64,000 nucleotides of DNA from Bacteroidia bacterium. Lineage in GTDB: Bacteria; Bacteroidota; Bacteroidia; NS11-12g; UBA955. Both the position numbers and the translations under genes were made by a program. Under the pieces are notes generated by a model that saw nothing but the letters and a program-made list of their open reading frames with translations, was not told where the DNA came from and ran no database searches. Location of the stretch: NCBI GenBank assembly GCA_023228875.1, contig JALOAG010000001.1, positions 372,001 to 436,000 of the forward strand, given 5' to 3'. Each line of letters opens with the position of its first letter. Positions within the stretch are counted from its first letter, which is position 1. Positions 15,901 through 24,405 of this stretch are shown here, piece after piece.

Positions 15901-16938
15901 ATGAATGAGGAGCAGGATAGCCTGTTTGAGGATAAGGAGTATTTTGAACATTTTAGTTTTAAAGTTGATCCTGGACAAACACCTGTCAGAATTGATGTTT
16001 TTCTTACCCAACGTATCCAAAATGCTACACGTACCAAAGTACAAAAAGGTATAGAGGCAGGTAATGTATTGGTCAATCAAGCAGTTGCTAAATCCAATTA
16101 TAAAGTAAAGCCAAATGATTTTATTTCTGTTGTGTTGCCTGAACCACCAAGGGACACAGAAATATATCCTGAGAAGATGGATTTAGCCATCCAATATGAA
16201 GATGATGAATTACTTATAATTAATAAACCTGCCGGAATGGTTGTGCATCCCGGTTATAATAGTTATACAGGTACGTTGGTTCACGGTTTGGTGTATCATT
16301 TTAATAATTTGCCTCATAGGGATGATATAAGCAGACCCGGTCTGGTACATCGTATCGACAAAGACACAAGCGGTTTGTTGGTAATTGCTAAAACAGAATT
16401 CGCACTTAATTTTCTGGCAAAACAATTCTATGACCATACGATTGATCGGAATTACCATGCACTTGTGTGGGGAGATGTGGAGCAAGACAAAGGAACAATT
16501 GTAGGCAATTTAATGAGAGATCCAAAGGACAGGAGACGCTCAGTAGTCTCAGAAAATGAATTAGTTGGGAAACATGCCGTTACTCATTATGAGGTTGTAG
16601 AAAGATTTCATTTTGTAACACTACTCAAATGTACACTTGAAACCGGACGTACACACCAGATAAGGGCGCACATGAAACATATCGGACATCCGCTCTTTAA
16701 TGATGAGATGTATGGAGGTAATATCATTCTAAAGGGAATGAGTTTTGGCAAGTTCAATCAGTTTATTGCAAATTGTTTTACAATAATGCCACGACAGGCT
16801 TTACATGCTTATTCATTAGGATTTAATCATCCAACAACAGGTAAAAGATTGTATTTTGAAATAGACTATCCTAATGATTTTAGCCTTGTGTTGGAAAAAC
16901 TCAGACGCTATATGAACAGTAATAAAATTGAGGAATAA
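15901..16938 (+). CDS. RluA-family 23S rRNA pseudouridine synthase (RluD-like)
   Basis: A 345-residue enzyme that isomerises uridines in 23S rRNA. An S4 RNA-binding domain lies at about residues 27-80, with the synthase domain after it. The catalytic aspartate is Asp153 in HRIDKDTSGLLV, the RluA signature; INKPAGMVVHPG and GRTHQIRAHM are also family motifs. The S4 domain and length favour RluD, which makes the pseudouridines of helix 69, but RluC-like specificity is not excluded. Its stop overlaps the uvrA start as TAATG, so the two genes are coupled. Confidence 0.92.
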   Translation: MNEEQDSLFEDKEYFEHFSFKVDPGQTPVRIDVFLTQRIQNATRTKVQKGIEAGNVLVNQAVAKSNYKVKPNDFISVVLPEPPRDTEIYPEKMDLAIQYEDDELLIINKPAGMVVHPGYNSYTGTLVHGLVYHFNNLPHRDDISRPGLVHRIDKDTSGLLVIAKTEFALNFLAKQFYDHTIDRNYHALVWGDVEQDKGTIVGNLMRDPKDRRRSVVSENELVGKHAVTHYEVVERFHFVTLLKCTLETGRTHQIRAHMKHIGHPLFNDEMYGGNIILKGMSFGKFNQFIANCFTIMPRQALHAYSLGFNHPTTGKRLYFEIDYPNDFSLVLEKLRRYMNSNKIEE

Positions 16939-19787
16939 TGGCATTCACACACGAAATCGAAATACTTGGTGCCAGAGAGCACAATCTTAAAAATATAGAT
17001 CTGACAATACCAGCGGGGAAATTGGTTGTGTTTACTGGATTAAGCGGAAGTGGGAAATCATCCTTAGCTTTTGATACAATTTTTGCTGAAGGACAAAGAC
17101 GCTATATGGAAACCTTCTCTTCGTATGCTCGTCAATTTATTGGAGGGATGGAGCGTCCAGATGTTGACAAAATTGAAGGATTAAGCCCCGTAGTGGCAAT
17201 TGAGCAGAAAACGGTTAGCAAGAACCCTCGTTCAACCGTTGGTACTATTACTGAGATATACGACTTTCTGAGATTGCTTTTTGCGCGTGCCGGTGAAGCA
17301 TATTCTTATCAGACAGGGAAAAAGATGGTTCGCTTTAGCGAAGAGCAAGTGCTGGAGCTATTACACAATAAATTTAAAGAAAAGCAAGTTCAACTCTTGG
17401 CTCCCTTAATAAAAGCACGAAAAGGGCATTACAGAGAATTGTTTGAAAGTTTGTTCAAACAAGGTTATAGCAAAGTCAGGATTGATGGTGAAATCTTTGA
17501 GATATCAAAGGGTATGAAACTCGACAGGTATAAAGTGCATGATATTGAATTAATCATTGATAGACTTGAACCATCAGATAAAAATACTACTCGGCTAAAA
17601 GAGAGTCTCAAACTTGCTTTTAAATTAGGAAAAGGCTCTCTGGTTGTAATTGAAATAAATACAGGTAAGGTCTATTATTACAGCAAGAATTTGATAGATC
17701 CTGAAACAGGACTTTCATATGATGAACCGCAACCAAATACATTTTCCTTTAATTCTCCTTATGGTGCCTGCCATCATTGTAATGGAATTGGAATTAAGTA
17801 TGATGTAAGTGTTGAAGCAATTATCCCCAACCCCTCTAAATCTATTATGCGAGGTGCGATTGTACCACTTGGTGAGATTAAAAACAATTATGTTTCTGCT
17901 CAATTAAAAGGATTAAGCAAAAAATTTGGATTTAGCCTCTCTGATCCGATTTCCACTTTGAATGACGAAGTCATGGATGTAATCCTGCATGGTACTGACG
18001 AAGAGTTTAAGATTTCTTATGAAAACTATGAAGGTCGTAAAGTGGAAATTTTCACGAATTTTAAAGGAGTCATTCCAACCATCGAAGAGATGTATTTTGA
18101 AAATAAGAGCGAATCGTTGATGGAATGGGCGGAGGAATATATGCATCCCACTGATTGCCCTGCCTGCAAAGGCTCCAGACTCAAAGAAGAAGCGCTGTGG
18201 TATAAAGTTGCAGACAAGAATATAGCAGAACTTGCACAAATGACAATTGCAGAATTGTATAGTTGGTTGCAAGATGTAGATGACAAACTCTCGGCACGCC
18301 AAAAAGAAATTGGTACGGAAATATTGAAGGAGATACGAGAAAGGATGAGTTTTTTAGTTGGAGTTGGATTGGACTATCTCACATTGAATAGCCCTGCGTC
18401 AACCTTGAGTGGAGGAGAAACTCAAAGAATAAGACTTGCCACTCAAATTGGGTCAAAGTTAGTCAATGTCCTTTATATATTGGATGAGCCAAGTATAGGA
18501 TTACATCAAAGAGATAATAAAAAGTTGATAGAGTCATTAAAAGATTTGCGTGATATCGGAAATTCTGTGATTGTTGTTGAACATGATGCAGAAATGATTC
18601 GTGAAGCAGATTATGTAGTAGATATTGGACCCAAAGCCGGTGTTCAAGGCGGACATATTGTTGCAGCCGGTAAACCGGAAGAATTTATTAAACTAAATTC
18701 AATTACAGCTGATTATCTAAGTGGAAGGAAGCAAATTGAGATTCCTGCAAAAAGACGAAAGCCAAATGGGAATCATATCAAATTAAAAGGGTGTACAGGG
18801 CATAATCTCAAAGATATTAATGCTGATTTTCCTTTGGGAGTGTTTATTTGTGTTACAGGGGTATCCGGAAGTGGTAAATCATCTCTTGTAAATGAAACTC
18901 TTTATCCGATTTTGGCTCATGCAAAATACGGAAGCCGAAGAAAAGCATTGCCTTATCGTGCTGTATCAGGAGAAAATCATATTGACAAAGTTATTCGAAT
19001 TGATCAAAACCCAATTGGTCGCACTCCGCGTTCAAATCCTGCAACTTACACCGGACTTTTTACAGAAATACGTAATCTTTTTGCCGAATTACCCGAAGCG
19101 AAAGTAAGAGGATATAAACCCGGTAGATTTTCATTTAATGTTAAAGGAGGGAGATGTGAAGAATGTAAAGGCGGAGGGTATAAATCTATTGAAATGAATT
19201 TTTTACCGAATGTAGATGTACTTTGCACAACATGTCATGGAAAGCGGTATAACAGAGAAACATTAGAGGTAAGATATAAAGGTAAATCCATTTCTGATGT
19301 TTTGAATATGAGTATATCAGAAGCGGTTGACTTTTTTGAAAATATTCCAATCATTCAAAGAAAGCTCGAAATGATTAAAGATGTGGGTTTGGGTTATATC
19401 AAATTAGGACAATCCTCCACAACATTGTCAGGAGGAGAAGCACAGCGGGTTAAGCTTTCAGAAGAACTGTCGAAAAAAGACACAGGGACAACCTTCTATA
19501 TATTGGATGAGCCTACCACAGGGTTGCATTTCGAAGATGTTAAAATGCTGCTAAGTGTGTTAAATAAATTGGTAGATAAAGGTAATACTGTACTTGTCAT
19601 AGAACATAATTTAGATGTAATTAAGGTGGCTGATTATATTATTGATATGGGACCCGAAGGAGGAAATAAGGGAGGGGAAATTTTGTGTTGCGGTACGCCA
19701 GAACAGATAGTAGCAAGTAAGACTGGATACACAGCCAAGTTCTTGGCAGAAGAATTTAAACTCATTCGAACATTTAAAAAGAAATAA
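16938..19787 (+). CDS. uvrA: Excinuclease ABC subunit A (UvrA)
   Basis: A 949-residue damage sensor of nucleotide excision repair that dimerises and loads UvrB on damaged DNA. Both ABC modules are intact: Walker A GLSGSGKSSLAFDTI and GVSGSGKSSLVNETL; signatures LSGGETQRIRLATQ and LSGGEAQRVKLSEE; Walker B segments ending YILDEPSIGLH and YILDEPTTGLH. Zinc modules are seen at CHHCNGIG with CPACKGSRL, and at CEECKGGG with CTTCHGKRY. Full length for the family. Its ATG overlaps the stop of the pseudouridine synthase gene. No uvrB or uvrC nearby. Confidence 0.98.
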   Translation: MAFTHEIEILGAREHNLKNIDLTIPAGKLVVFTGLSGSGKSSLAFDTIFAEGQRRYMETFSSYARQFIGGMERPDVDKIEGLSPVVAIEQKTVSKNPRSTVGTITEIYDFLRLLFARAGEAYSYQTGKKMVRFSEEQVLELLHNKFKEKQVQLLAPLIKARKGHYRELFESLFKQGYSKVRIDGEIFEISKGMKLDRYKVHDIELIIDRLEPSDKNTTRLKESLKLAFKLGKGSLVVIEINTGKVYYYSKNLIDPETGLSYDEPQPNTFSFNSPYGACHHCNGIGIKYDVSVEAIIPNPSKSIMRGAIVPLGEIKNNYVSAQLKGLSKKFGFSLSDPISTLNDEVMDVILHGTDEEFKISYENYEGRKVEIFTNFKGVIPTIEEMYFENKSESLMEWAEEYMHPTDCPACKGSRLKEEALWYKVADKNIAELAQMTIAELYSWLQDVDDKLSARQKEIGTEILKEIRERMSFLVGVGLDYLTLNSPASTLSGGETQRIRLATQIGSKLVNVLYILDEPSIGLHQRDNKKLIESLKDLRDIGNSVIVVEHDAEMIREADYVVDIGPKAGVQGGHIVAAGKPEEFIKLNSITADYLSGRKQIEIPAKRRKPNGNHIKLKGCTGHNLKDINADFPLGVFICVTGVSGSGKSSLVNETLYPILAHAKYGSRRKALPYRAVSGENHIDKVIRIDQNPIGRTPRSNPATYTGLFTEIRNLFAELPEAKVRGYKPGRFSFNVKGGRCEECKGGGYKSIEMNFLPNVDVLCTTCHGKRYNRETLEVRYKGKSISDVLNMSISEAVDFFENIPIIQRKLEMIKDVGLGYIKLGQSSTTLSGGEAQRVKLSEELSKKDTGTTFYILDEPTTGLHFEDVKMLLSVLNKLVDKGNTVLVIEHNLDVIKVADYIIDMGPEGGNKGGEILCCGTPEQIVASKTGYTAKFLAEEFKLIRTFKKK

Positions 19788-19915
19788 TCACAAATACTTT
19801 AGATAATCATTCAACGATCTTCTAAGGTAGAATACTGTACAACTTTGTGAAAATAACGGCAAGTTAGTTTACAACTTGACTTTCTTCCTTGCGTAACTTG
19901 CAGTTTCTTTGTAAT

Positions 19916-20827
19916 GTGAGATTTGACAGAGCGTTACCATTATATTATAAGTATCTAAAAGAGGAGAAGAAGTATTCAGTTCATACCCTCATCTCGTATA
20001 AGAACGACTTGCAACAATTCACCGAATTTTTATTAAAGGAATTTGAGATTAAGAATATAGAACAAGTTTCAAAACCTGTATTAAGAACATATCTGTCATC
20101 ATTGACACAAGCCGGATTAGCGCCCTCTTCAATTAATAGAAAGCTCACAGTTTGCAGAAATTTTTATAAGTATTTGGTCAAGAATGAAACTATTGAGACA
20201 AATCCCACTGTGAACCTAAAGTCTTTGAAAAAACCTAAAAAACTACCCGTCATAGTAGAACAACAGAAAATATTTAATCTCTTAGATGAACATCTTAGAG
20301 CAGATTTGGAATCAAGTGAATACAGAGTCGTATTAAGTGCAACAGCTTTATTCTTTCTTTATCACACAGGAGTTCGTGCATCAGAATTATTAAACCTCAA
20401 GATTGCAAATGTTGATTTTGGACAAAATCTAATCAAAGTATTAGGTAAAGGGAATAAAGAAAGAGTTATTCCAATGACACATGAGCTAAAGTATGTCTTA
20501 CAAAATTTTTATTTGCCAATGCGTAATAAGATTCAGAATAAGGAAATATTTTTTGTTTTCGAGAATAGTAAAAAGATATATCATCGATGGTTGTACAATA
20601 TAGTAACAGATAAAATCAGAGAAGTATCAACACAAGAGCATAGGAGCCCACACGTTTTACGACATACTTTTGCAACACATTTATTAGATGCGGGAGCAGA
20701 TTTGAATACCATTAAAGAGTTGTTAGGACACGCGAACCTGACAGCAACGCAAATCTATACACACAACAGTATGGAACGAATAAAAAATATTTATCGATTG
20801 GCGCACCCACTCCATAAGAATGAGTAA
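19916..20827 (+). CDS. Tyrosine recombinase (XerC/XerD family)
   Basis: A recombinase of about 303 residues. An N-terminal SAM-like DNA-binding domain (KYLKEEKKYSVHTLISYKNDL) is followed by the catalytic domain with a complete set of active-site residues, numbered from the GTG: Arg154 (HTGVRASELL), Lys178 (GKGNKERVIP), His246 and Arg249 (HVLRHTFATHLL), His272 (LLGHANLTATQIY) and nucleophile Tyr281. Size and lack of an integrase arm-binding domain point to a chromosome-dimer resolution enzyme acting at dif rather than a phage integrase. No ATG precedes the domain; GTG 19916 is chosen because a weak -7 box (TTTCTTTG, 19903-19910) lies 5 nt upstream, but TTG 19889 is possible. Confidence 0.88.
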   Translation: MRFDRALPLYYKYLKEEKKYSVHTLISYKNDLQQFTEFLLKEFEIKNIEQVSKPVLRTYLSSLTQAGLAPSSINRKLTVCRNFYKYLVKNETIETNPTVNLKSLKKPKKLPVIVEQQKIFNLLDEHLRADLESSEYRVVLSATALFFLYHTGVRASELLNLKIANVDFGQNLIKVLGKGNKERVIPMTHELKYVLQNFYLPMRNKIQNKEIFFVFENSKKIYHRWLYNIVTDKIREVSTQEHRSPHVLRHTFATHLLDAGADLNTIKELLGHANLTATQIYTHNSMERIKNIYRLAHPLHKNE

Positions 20828-20937
20828 ATAATGTGCTGATTTGTTTTGGCAATCTAAACAATAGGCATTATTTTCGTAGCAGAGAAAGTGGTTCGACACT
20901 TTTTACATTATATCATTTCACTAAAATAATTAACGCC

Positions 20938-21231
20938 ATGACAATCGATTTTCAGTATGTAAACTTTAAAGCAGACAGAAAGCTATTAGCACACATTACC
21001 AAAAAACTTAGCAAAATGGGTACTTTCTATGACGGAATTATCAATATGATAGTTTATCTAAAGGTCATAAATACAGATAGTAAGGATAACAAGTCCATTG
21101 AGGTAAAAGCCAATGTGGCTAACCAAACATTATTTGTATCTGAAGTAAGTCAGAGTTTTGAATCCGCTGTAGACAGAGTCGAGGAAAAACTAAGAACTCA
21201 GATACAGAAATACAAGGCAAAACAAGCCTAA
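20938..21231 (+). CDS. hpf: Ribosome hibernation promoting factor, short form (HPF/RaiA)
   Basis: A 97-residue protein of the sigma-54 modulation/S30EA family that binds the 30S decoding centre and idles ribosomes in stationary phase. It shows the expected beta-alpha-beta-beta-beta-alpha layout: FQYVNFKADRKLLAHITKKLSKM, then KVINTDSKDNKSIEVKANV, then ESAVDRVEEKLRTQIQKYK. It lacks the C-terminal extension of long HPF, so it may pair ribosomes like E. coli HPF. The start at MTIDFQYV removes 35 unlikely upstream codons. A possible promoter is TTG 20846-20848, 20 bp, then TATTTTCG at 20869-20876. It sits right before the tRNA/translation block. Confidence 0.88.
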   Translation: MTIDFQYVNFKADRKLLAHITKKLSKMGTFYDGIINMIVYLKVINTDSKDNKSIEVKANVANQTLFVSEVSQSFESAVDRVEEKLRTQIQKYKAKQA

Positions 21232-21252
21232 AAAATAATTCACAGTTTTTTT

Positions 21253-21282
21253 TTGCACATTTAAAAAAAGAGTCTACTTTTG
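21253..21282 (+). promoter_or_regulatory. Strong promoter of the tRNA-tuf-secE-nusG block
   Basis: A run of T ending in TTG (21253-21255), a 19-bp spacer, then TACTTTTG (21275-21282), both elements perfect for the Bacteroidota housekeeping sigma factor. The start should lie near 21287-21290. This is one of the best promoters in the window, as expected for tRNA and EF-Tu genes. Confidence 0.75.
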
Positions 21283-21332
21283 CAGTCCTTTCTAAAAAGG
21301 CGTAACACCCTTGGAAGAAAGGACTGTTTTTT
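21283..21332 (+). terminator. Terminator-like hairpin with U tract in the tRNA operon leader
   Basis: An 11-bp perfect stem (21283-21293 with 21316-21326), an inner 4-bp AAGG/CCTT stem in its 22-nt loop, then six T (21327-21332). It has the form of an intrinsic terminator but lies directly after the promoter at 21253-21282, and its 5' arm covers the expected transcription start. Either it ends transcripts coming from hpf, or it acts on the tRNA transcript itself as an attenuator or yields a tiny RNA. See findings. Confidence 0.65.
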
Positions 21333-21346
21333 GATATAGAATATTA

Positions 21347-21419
21347 GCCACTTTAGCTCAGCTGGTAGAGCAACTGATTTGTAATCAGTAGGTCGTTGGT
21401 TCGATCCCGACAAGTGGCT
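21347..21419 (+). tRNA. tRNA-Thr (anticodon TGT)
   Basis: A 73-nt cloverleaf: acceptor GCCACTT pairs with AAGTGGC, anticodon loop TTTGTAA closed by ACTGA/TCAGT, T-arm GTTGG TTCGATC CCGAC. Discriminator T, CCA not encoded. First of four tRNAs before tuf, an order shared with the E. coli thrU-tyrU-glyT-thrT-tufB block. Confidence 0.97.
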
Positions 21420-21436
21420 CAATATAAAAGGGTTTA

Positions 21437-21522
21437 GGGAAGATACTCAAGTGGCCAACGAGGACAGACTGTAAATCTGTTGACTTATGTCTTCGCAGGT
21501 TCGAATCCTGCTCTTCCCACCA
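21437..21522 (+). tRNA. tRNA-Tyr (anticodon GTA)
   Basis: A class II tRNA with long variable arm. Acceptor GGGAAGA pairs with TCTTCCC, anticodon GTA in stem CAGAC..., T-arm GCAGG TTCGAAT CCTGC. Discriminator A, followed by an encoded CCA (21520-21522), unlike its neighbours. Confidence 0.96.
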
Positions 21523-21563
21523 AAAAACAGCAACGTTCTTTCTAAATCTAATACGCAAAACAA

Positions 21564-21636
21564 GCGGGAGTAGCTCAGTTGGTAGAGCGACAGCCTTCCA
21601 AGCTGTAGGTCGCGGGTTCGAGCCTCGTCTCCCGCT
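21564..21636 (+). tRNA. tRNA-Gly (anticodon TCC)
   Basis: A 73-nt cloverleaf: acceptor GCGGGAG/CTCCCGC, anticodon stem ACAGC/GCTGT with loop CTTCCAA, T-arm with TTCGAGC loop. Discriminator T, CCA not encoded. Confidence 0.96.
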
Positions 21637-21661
21637 CAGTTTATAACCTTTGTCCACTTTA

Positions 21662-21733
<72 letters not shown>

Positions 21734-21855
21734 CACATCCACTGAGAATACTTTGGTGCAAGTATTAAAAGTGAGTTAGCAAAAAATAAACAGTGTAAGG
21801 ATTTAGCATATAAATAAAGATTGATTTTAAATTATTATAAACTAAAAATAATATC

Positions 21856-23043
21856 ATGGCAAAAGAAAAATTTGACCGCTCCAAAGCACACGTAAACATC
21901 GGTACTATTGGACACGTTGACCACGGTAAAACTACTTTAACCGCGGCTATTACTACAGTTCTGGCAAAAGCAGGATTCTCAGAAGCACGCGACTACGCTT
22001 CTATTGATAATGCTCCGGAAGAAAAAGAAAGAGGTATTACAATCAACACATCTCACGTTGAGTACCAAACAGAAACCCGTCACTATGCACACGTTGACTG
22101 TCCTGGTCACGCTGACTATGTGAAGAACATGGTAACTGGTGCTGCTCAAATGGATGGTGCAATTCTTGTGGTTGCAGCAACTGATGGTCCTATGCCTCAA
22201 ACTCGTGAACACATCCTACTTGCTCGTCAGGTTGGTGTTCCTAAACTTGTTGTTTTTATGAACAAATGCGACATGGTTGACGACCCTGAATTGTTAGACC
22301 TTGTTGAAATGGAAATCCGTGATTTACTAAATTTCTATAGTTTTGATGGAGACAATACACCAATTGTTAGAGGTTCTGCTCTAGGTGGATTAAATGGTGA
22401 CCCTAAATGGTCTCAAACTATCCTTGACCTGATGAAAGCTGTTGACGAATGGATTCCGGTTCCTGCTCGTCTTGTTGATCAACCATTCCTTATGCCTATT
22501 GAAGATATTTTCTCTATCACAGGTCGTGGAACTGTTGCAACAGGTAGAATTGAAAGAGGGGTTATCAATGTTGGAGACGCTGTAGATATTATTGGTATGG
22601 GTGTTGAAAAACTTACTTCTACTTGTACTGGAGTTGAGATGTTTAGAAAACTTCTTGATAGAGGGGAAGCAGGTGATAACGCTGGTATCCTTCTTAGAGG
22701 TATTGAAAAAACTGATATTAAAAGAGGTATGGTTATTTGTAAACCAGGTTCTGTTACTCCTCACCATAAATTTAAAGCTGAGATTTATGTATTAACAAAA
22801 GAAGAAGGCGGACGTCACACTCCATTCTTTAACAAATACAGACCTCAGTTTTATTTTAGAACTACTGACGTAACAGGTGAAGTTAAATTACCAGAAGGTA
22901 CAGAAATGATTATGCCGGGTGATAATGTTACAATCACTGTAGATTTAATTGCTCCGATTGCAATGGAAAAAGGTTTGAGATTTGCAATTCGTGAAGGTGG
23001 TAGAACTATCGGTGCTGGACAGGTTACTGACATTATCGAATAA
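21856..23043 (+). CDS. tuf: Translation elongation factor Tu
   Basis: A 395-residue GTPase that brings aminoacyl-tRNA to the ribosome. G1 is GHVDHGKT (19-26), G2 is in the GITINTSHVEY switch I region, G3 is DCPGH, G4 is NKCD, G5 is GSALGG. Domains 2 and 3 are complete, ending in GQVTDIIE. Codon use is more biased than in flanking genes, with many C-ending codons in the first half (for example CAC, GAC), as expected for very high expression. It follows four tRNA genes by 122 bp and is followed by tRNA-Trp, so it is probably cotranscribed with them. Confidence 0.99.
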   Translation: MAKEKFDRSKAHVNIGTIGHVDHGKTTLTAAITTVLAKAGFSEARDYASIDNAPEEKERGITINTSHVEYQTETRHYAHVDCPGHADYVKNMVTGAAQMDGAILVVAATDGPMPQTREHILLARQVGVPKLVVFMNKCDMVDDPELLDLVEMEIRDLLNFYSFDGDNTPIVRGSALGGLNGDPKWSQTILDLMKAVDEWIPVPARLVDQPFLMPIEDIFSITGRGTVATGRIERGVINVGDAVDIIGMGVEKLTSTCTGVEMFRKLLDRGEAGDNAGILLRGIEKTDIKRGMVICKPGSVTPHHKFKAEIYVLTKEEGGRHTPFFNKYRPQFYFRTTDVTGEVKLPEGTEMIMPGDNVTITVDLIAPIAMEKGLRFAIREGGRTIGAGQVTDIIE

Positions 23044-23074
23044 TTGTTAGGCTTTTAATTTATAAGGCACGAAA

Positions 23075-23145
23075 ACGGGTGTAGTTCAATGGTAGAATCG
23101 CGGTCTCCAAAACCGTTGATCTTGGTTCGAATCCAGGCACCCGTG
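23075..23145 (+). tRNA. tRNA-Trp (anticodon CCA)
   Basis: A 71-nt cloverleaf: acceptor ACGGGTG/CACCCGT, anticodon stem GCGGT/ACCGT with loop CTCCAAA, T-arm with TTCGAAT. Discriminator G as required for Trp. It sits between tuf and secE, a conserved placement. Confidence 0.96.
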
Positions 23146-23161
23146 CAATATTGAAACAGAC

Positions 23162-23359
23162 ATGTTAGATAGAATTAAGAATTATTGGAATCTGATGGTA
23201 GATGAGTTGCTAAATAAGGTAACTTGGCCTACATGGGAAGAACTTAGACAGGCTTCCGTGATAGTACTTGTTGCTTCTATTATTATTGCTTTGCTCGTTT
23301 ACTTAGCTGATATTGTTCTTGGTTTTGTTCTTCAGTTTTTTTATGGAATTTTTGGTTAA
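23162..23359 (+). CDS. secE: Preprotein translocase subunit SecE
   Basis: A 65-residue single-span SecE of the short bacterial type. The amphipathic helix carries the conserved ELLNKVTWPTWEEL, and the membrane segment spans about residues 32-58. SecE clamps SecY in the inner-membrane translocon. It lies 16 bp after tRNA-Trp and 22 bp before nusG, the standard secE-nusG pair. Confidence 0.96.
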   Translation: MLDRIKNYWNLMVDELLNKVTWPTWEELRQASVIVLVASIIIALLVYLADIVLGFVLQFFYGIFG

Positions 23360-23381
23360 TATTTGATTTGAAACAAAAATT

Positions 23382-23921
23382 ATGACAGAAGAATTTAACT
23401 GGTATGTAGTAAGAGCGATTAGCGGTCAGGAAAAAAAGATTGCGAAGTATATTGAATCTGAATTAGAACATGCTAAATTAAGTAAGTATGTTCCGCAAAT
23501 TTTGATTCCAATGGAAAAGGTATATCAAATTAAGAATGGAAAAAAAGTTGCTAAAGATAGAAGTTTTTTTCCTGGATATATTTTAATCCATGCAAATTTG
23601 GTTGGTGAGGTAGCACCTACTATAAAAGCAGTTAACGGTGTTGTTGGATTTTTAGGAGCAAATGATTTACCTGTTCCGCTTCGCCAAGGTGAAGTAAATA
23701 GAATCTTAGGTAATGTTGATGAAGTTTCAGAAAGTAGTGAAGAAAGAGTGGAGCCATTTATTGTGGGCGAGCATGTGAAAGTGATTGATGGTCCATTTAG
23801 TGGCTTTAGCGGTGTGATTGAAGAAGCAAATGAAGAAAAGAAAAAATTAAAGGTCATGGTAAAGATTTTCGGAAGGAAAACTCCTCTGGAATTGAATTAT
23901 GGTCAAGTTGAAAAGGAATAA
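23382..23921 (+). CDS. nusG: Transcription termination/antitermination factor NusG
   Basis: A 179-residue NusG. The NGN domain begins WYVVRAISGQEKKIAKYIE and includes FFPGYILI, which binds the RNA polymerase clamp; a KOW domain follows near residue 125 (GEHVKVIDGPFSGFSGVIEE). It links RNA polymerase to Rho or ribosomal S10. It is followed at 24 bp by rplK. Confidence 0.98.
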   Translation: MTEEFNWYVVRAISGQEKKIAKYIESELEHAKLSKYVPQILIPMEKVYQIKNGKKVAKDRSFFPGYILIHANLVGEVAPTIKAVNGVVGFLGANDLPVPLRQGEVNRILGNVDEVSESSEERVEPFIVGEHVKVIDGPFSGFSGVIEEANEEKKKLKVMVKIFGRKTPLELNYGQVEKE

Positions 23922-23945
23922 TTTATATTTTGTAAATAACCAAAT

Positions 23946-24386
23946 ATGGCAAAAGAAATAACCGGATATCTAAAATTGCAAGTAAAAGGGGGACAAGCAA
24001 ACCCTGCACCACCTATTGGTCCGGCATTAGGTTCTAAAGGTGTCAATATTATGGAGTTTTGTAAGCAATTTAATGCAAGAACTCAAGATAAAATGGGAAA
24101 GGTTCTTCCTGTTTTGTTGACATTATATTCTGATAAATCTTTTGATTTTATCATTAAAACACCTCCTGTTGTATCTCAACTACTTGAGGTAACAAAAATT
24201 AAAAGTGGGTCTTCAGAACCAAATAGAAAAAAAGTTGCTGAGGTTTCTTGGGAACAGGTTCGTCAAATTGCCGAATCAAAGATGCCTGACCTCAATTGTT
24301 TTGAGATTGAATCAGCAATGAAAATGGTTGCGGGTACTGCCAGAAGTATGGGAATAGAGGTTCAAGGTAAAGCTCCATGGGCTTAA
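23946..24386 (+). CDS. rplK: 50S ribosomal protein L11
   Basis: A 146-residue L11. The N-terminal domain holds KLQVKGGQANPAPPIGPALG, the hallmark of the family and the thiostrepton-side surface; the C-terminal domain binds the GTPase-associated region of 23S rRNA. Normal length. Starts 24 bp after nusG and 19 bp before rplA. Confidence 0.99.
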   Translation: MAKEITGYLKLQVKGGQANPAPPIGPALGSKGVNIMEFCKQFNARTQDKMGKVLPVLLTLYSDKSFDFIIKTPPVVSQLLEVTKIKSGSSEPNRKKVAEVSWEQVRQIAESKMPDLNCFEIESAMKMVAGTARSMGIEVQGKAPWA

Positions 24387-24405
24387 ATTATTTATATTGT
24401 AAGAG

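Noticed and set aside
17913..18302. 129-codon minus-strand frame in uvrA
   Set aside because: Antisense shadow of a complete uvrA; no family resemblance.
19916..20827. Phage or island integrase
   Set aside because: Size, full Xer-type catalytic set and lack of adjacent att repeats or cargo fit a chromosomal Xer protein; the tRNAs that follow show no duplicated ends.
21385..21657. 90-codon minus-strand frame across the tRNA genes
   Set aside because: It reads GSNPRPTAWKAVALPTELLPL and EEQDSNLRRH, the well-known false protein translated antisense to tRNA genes.
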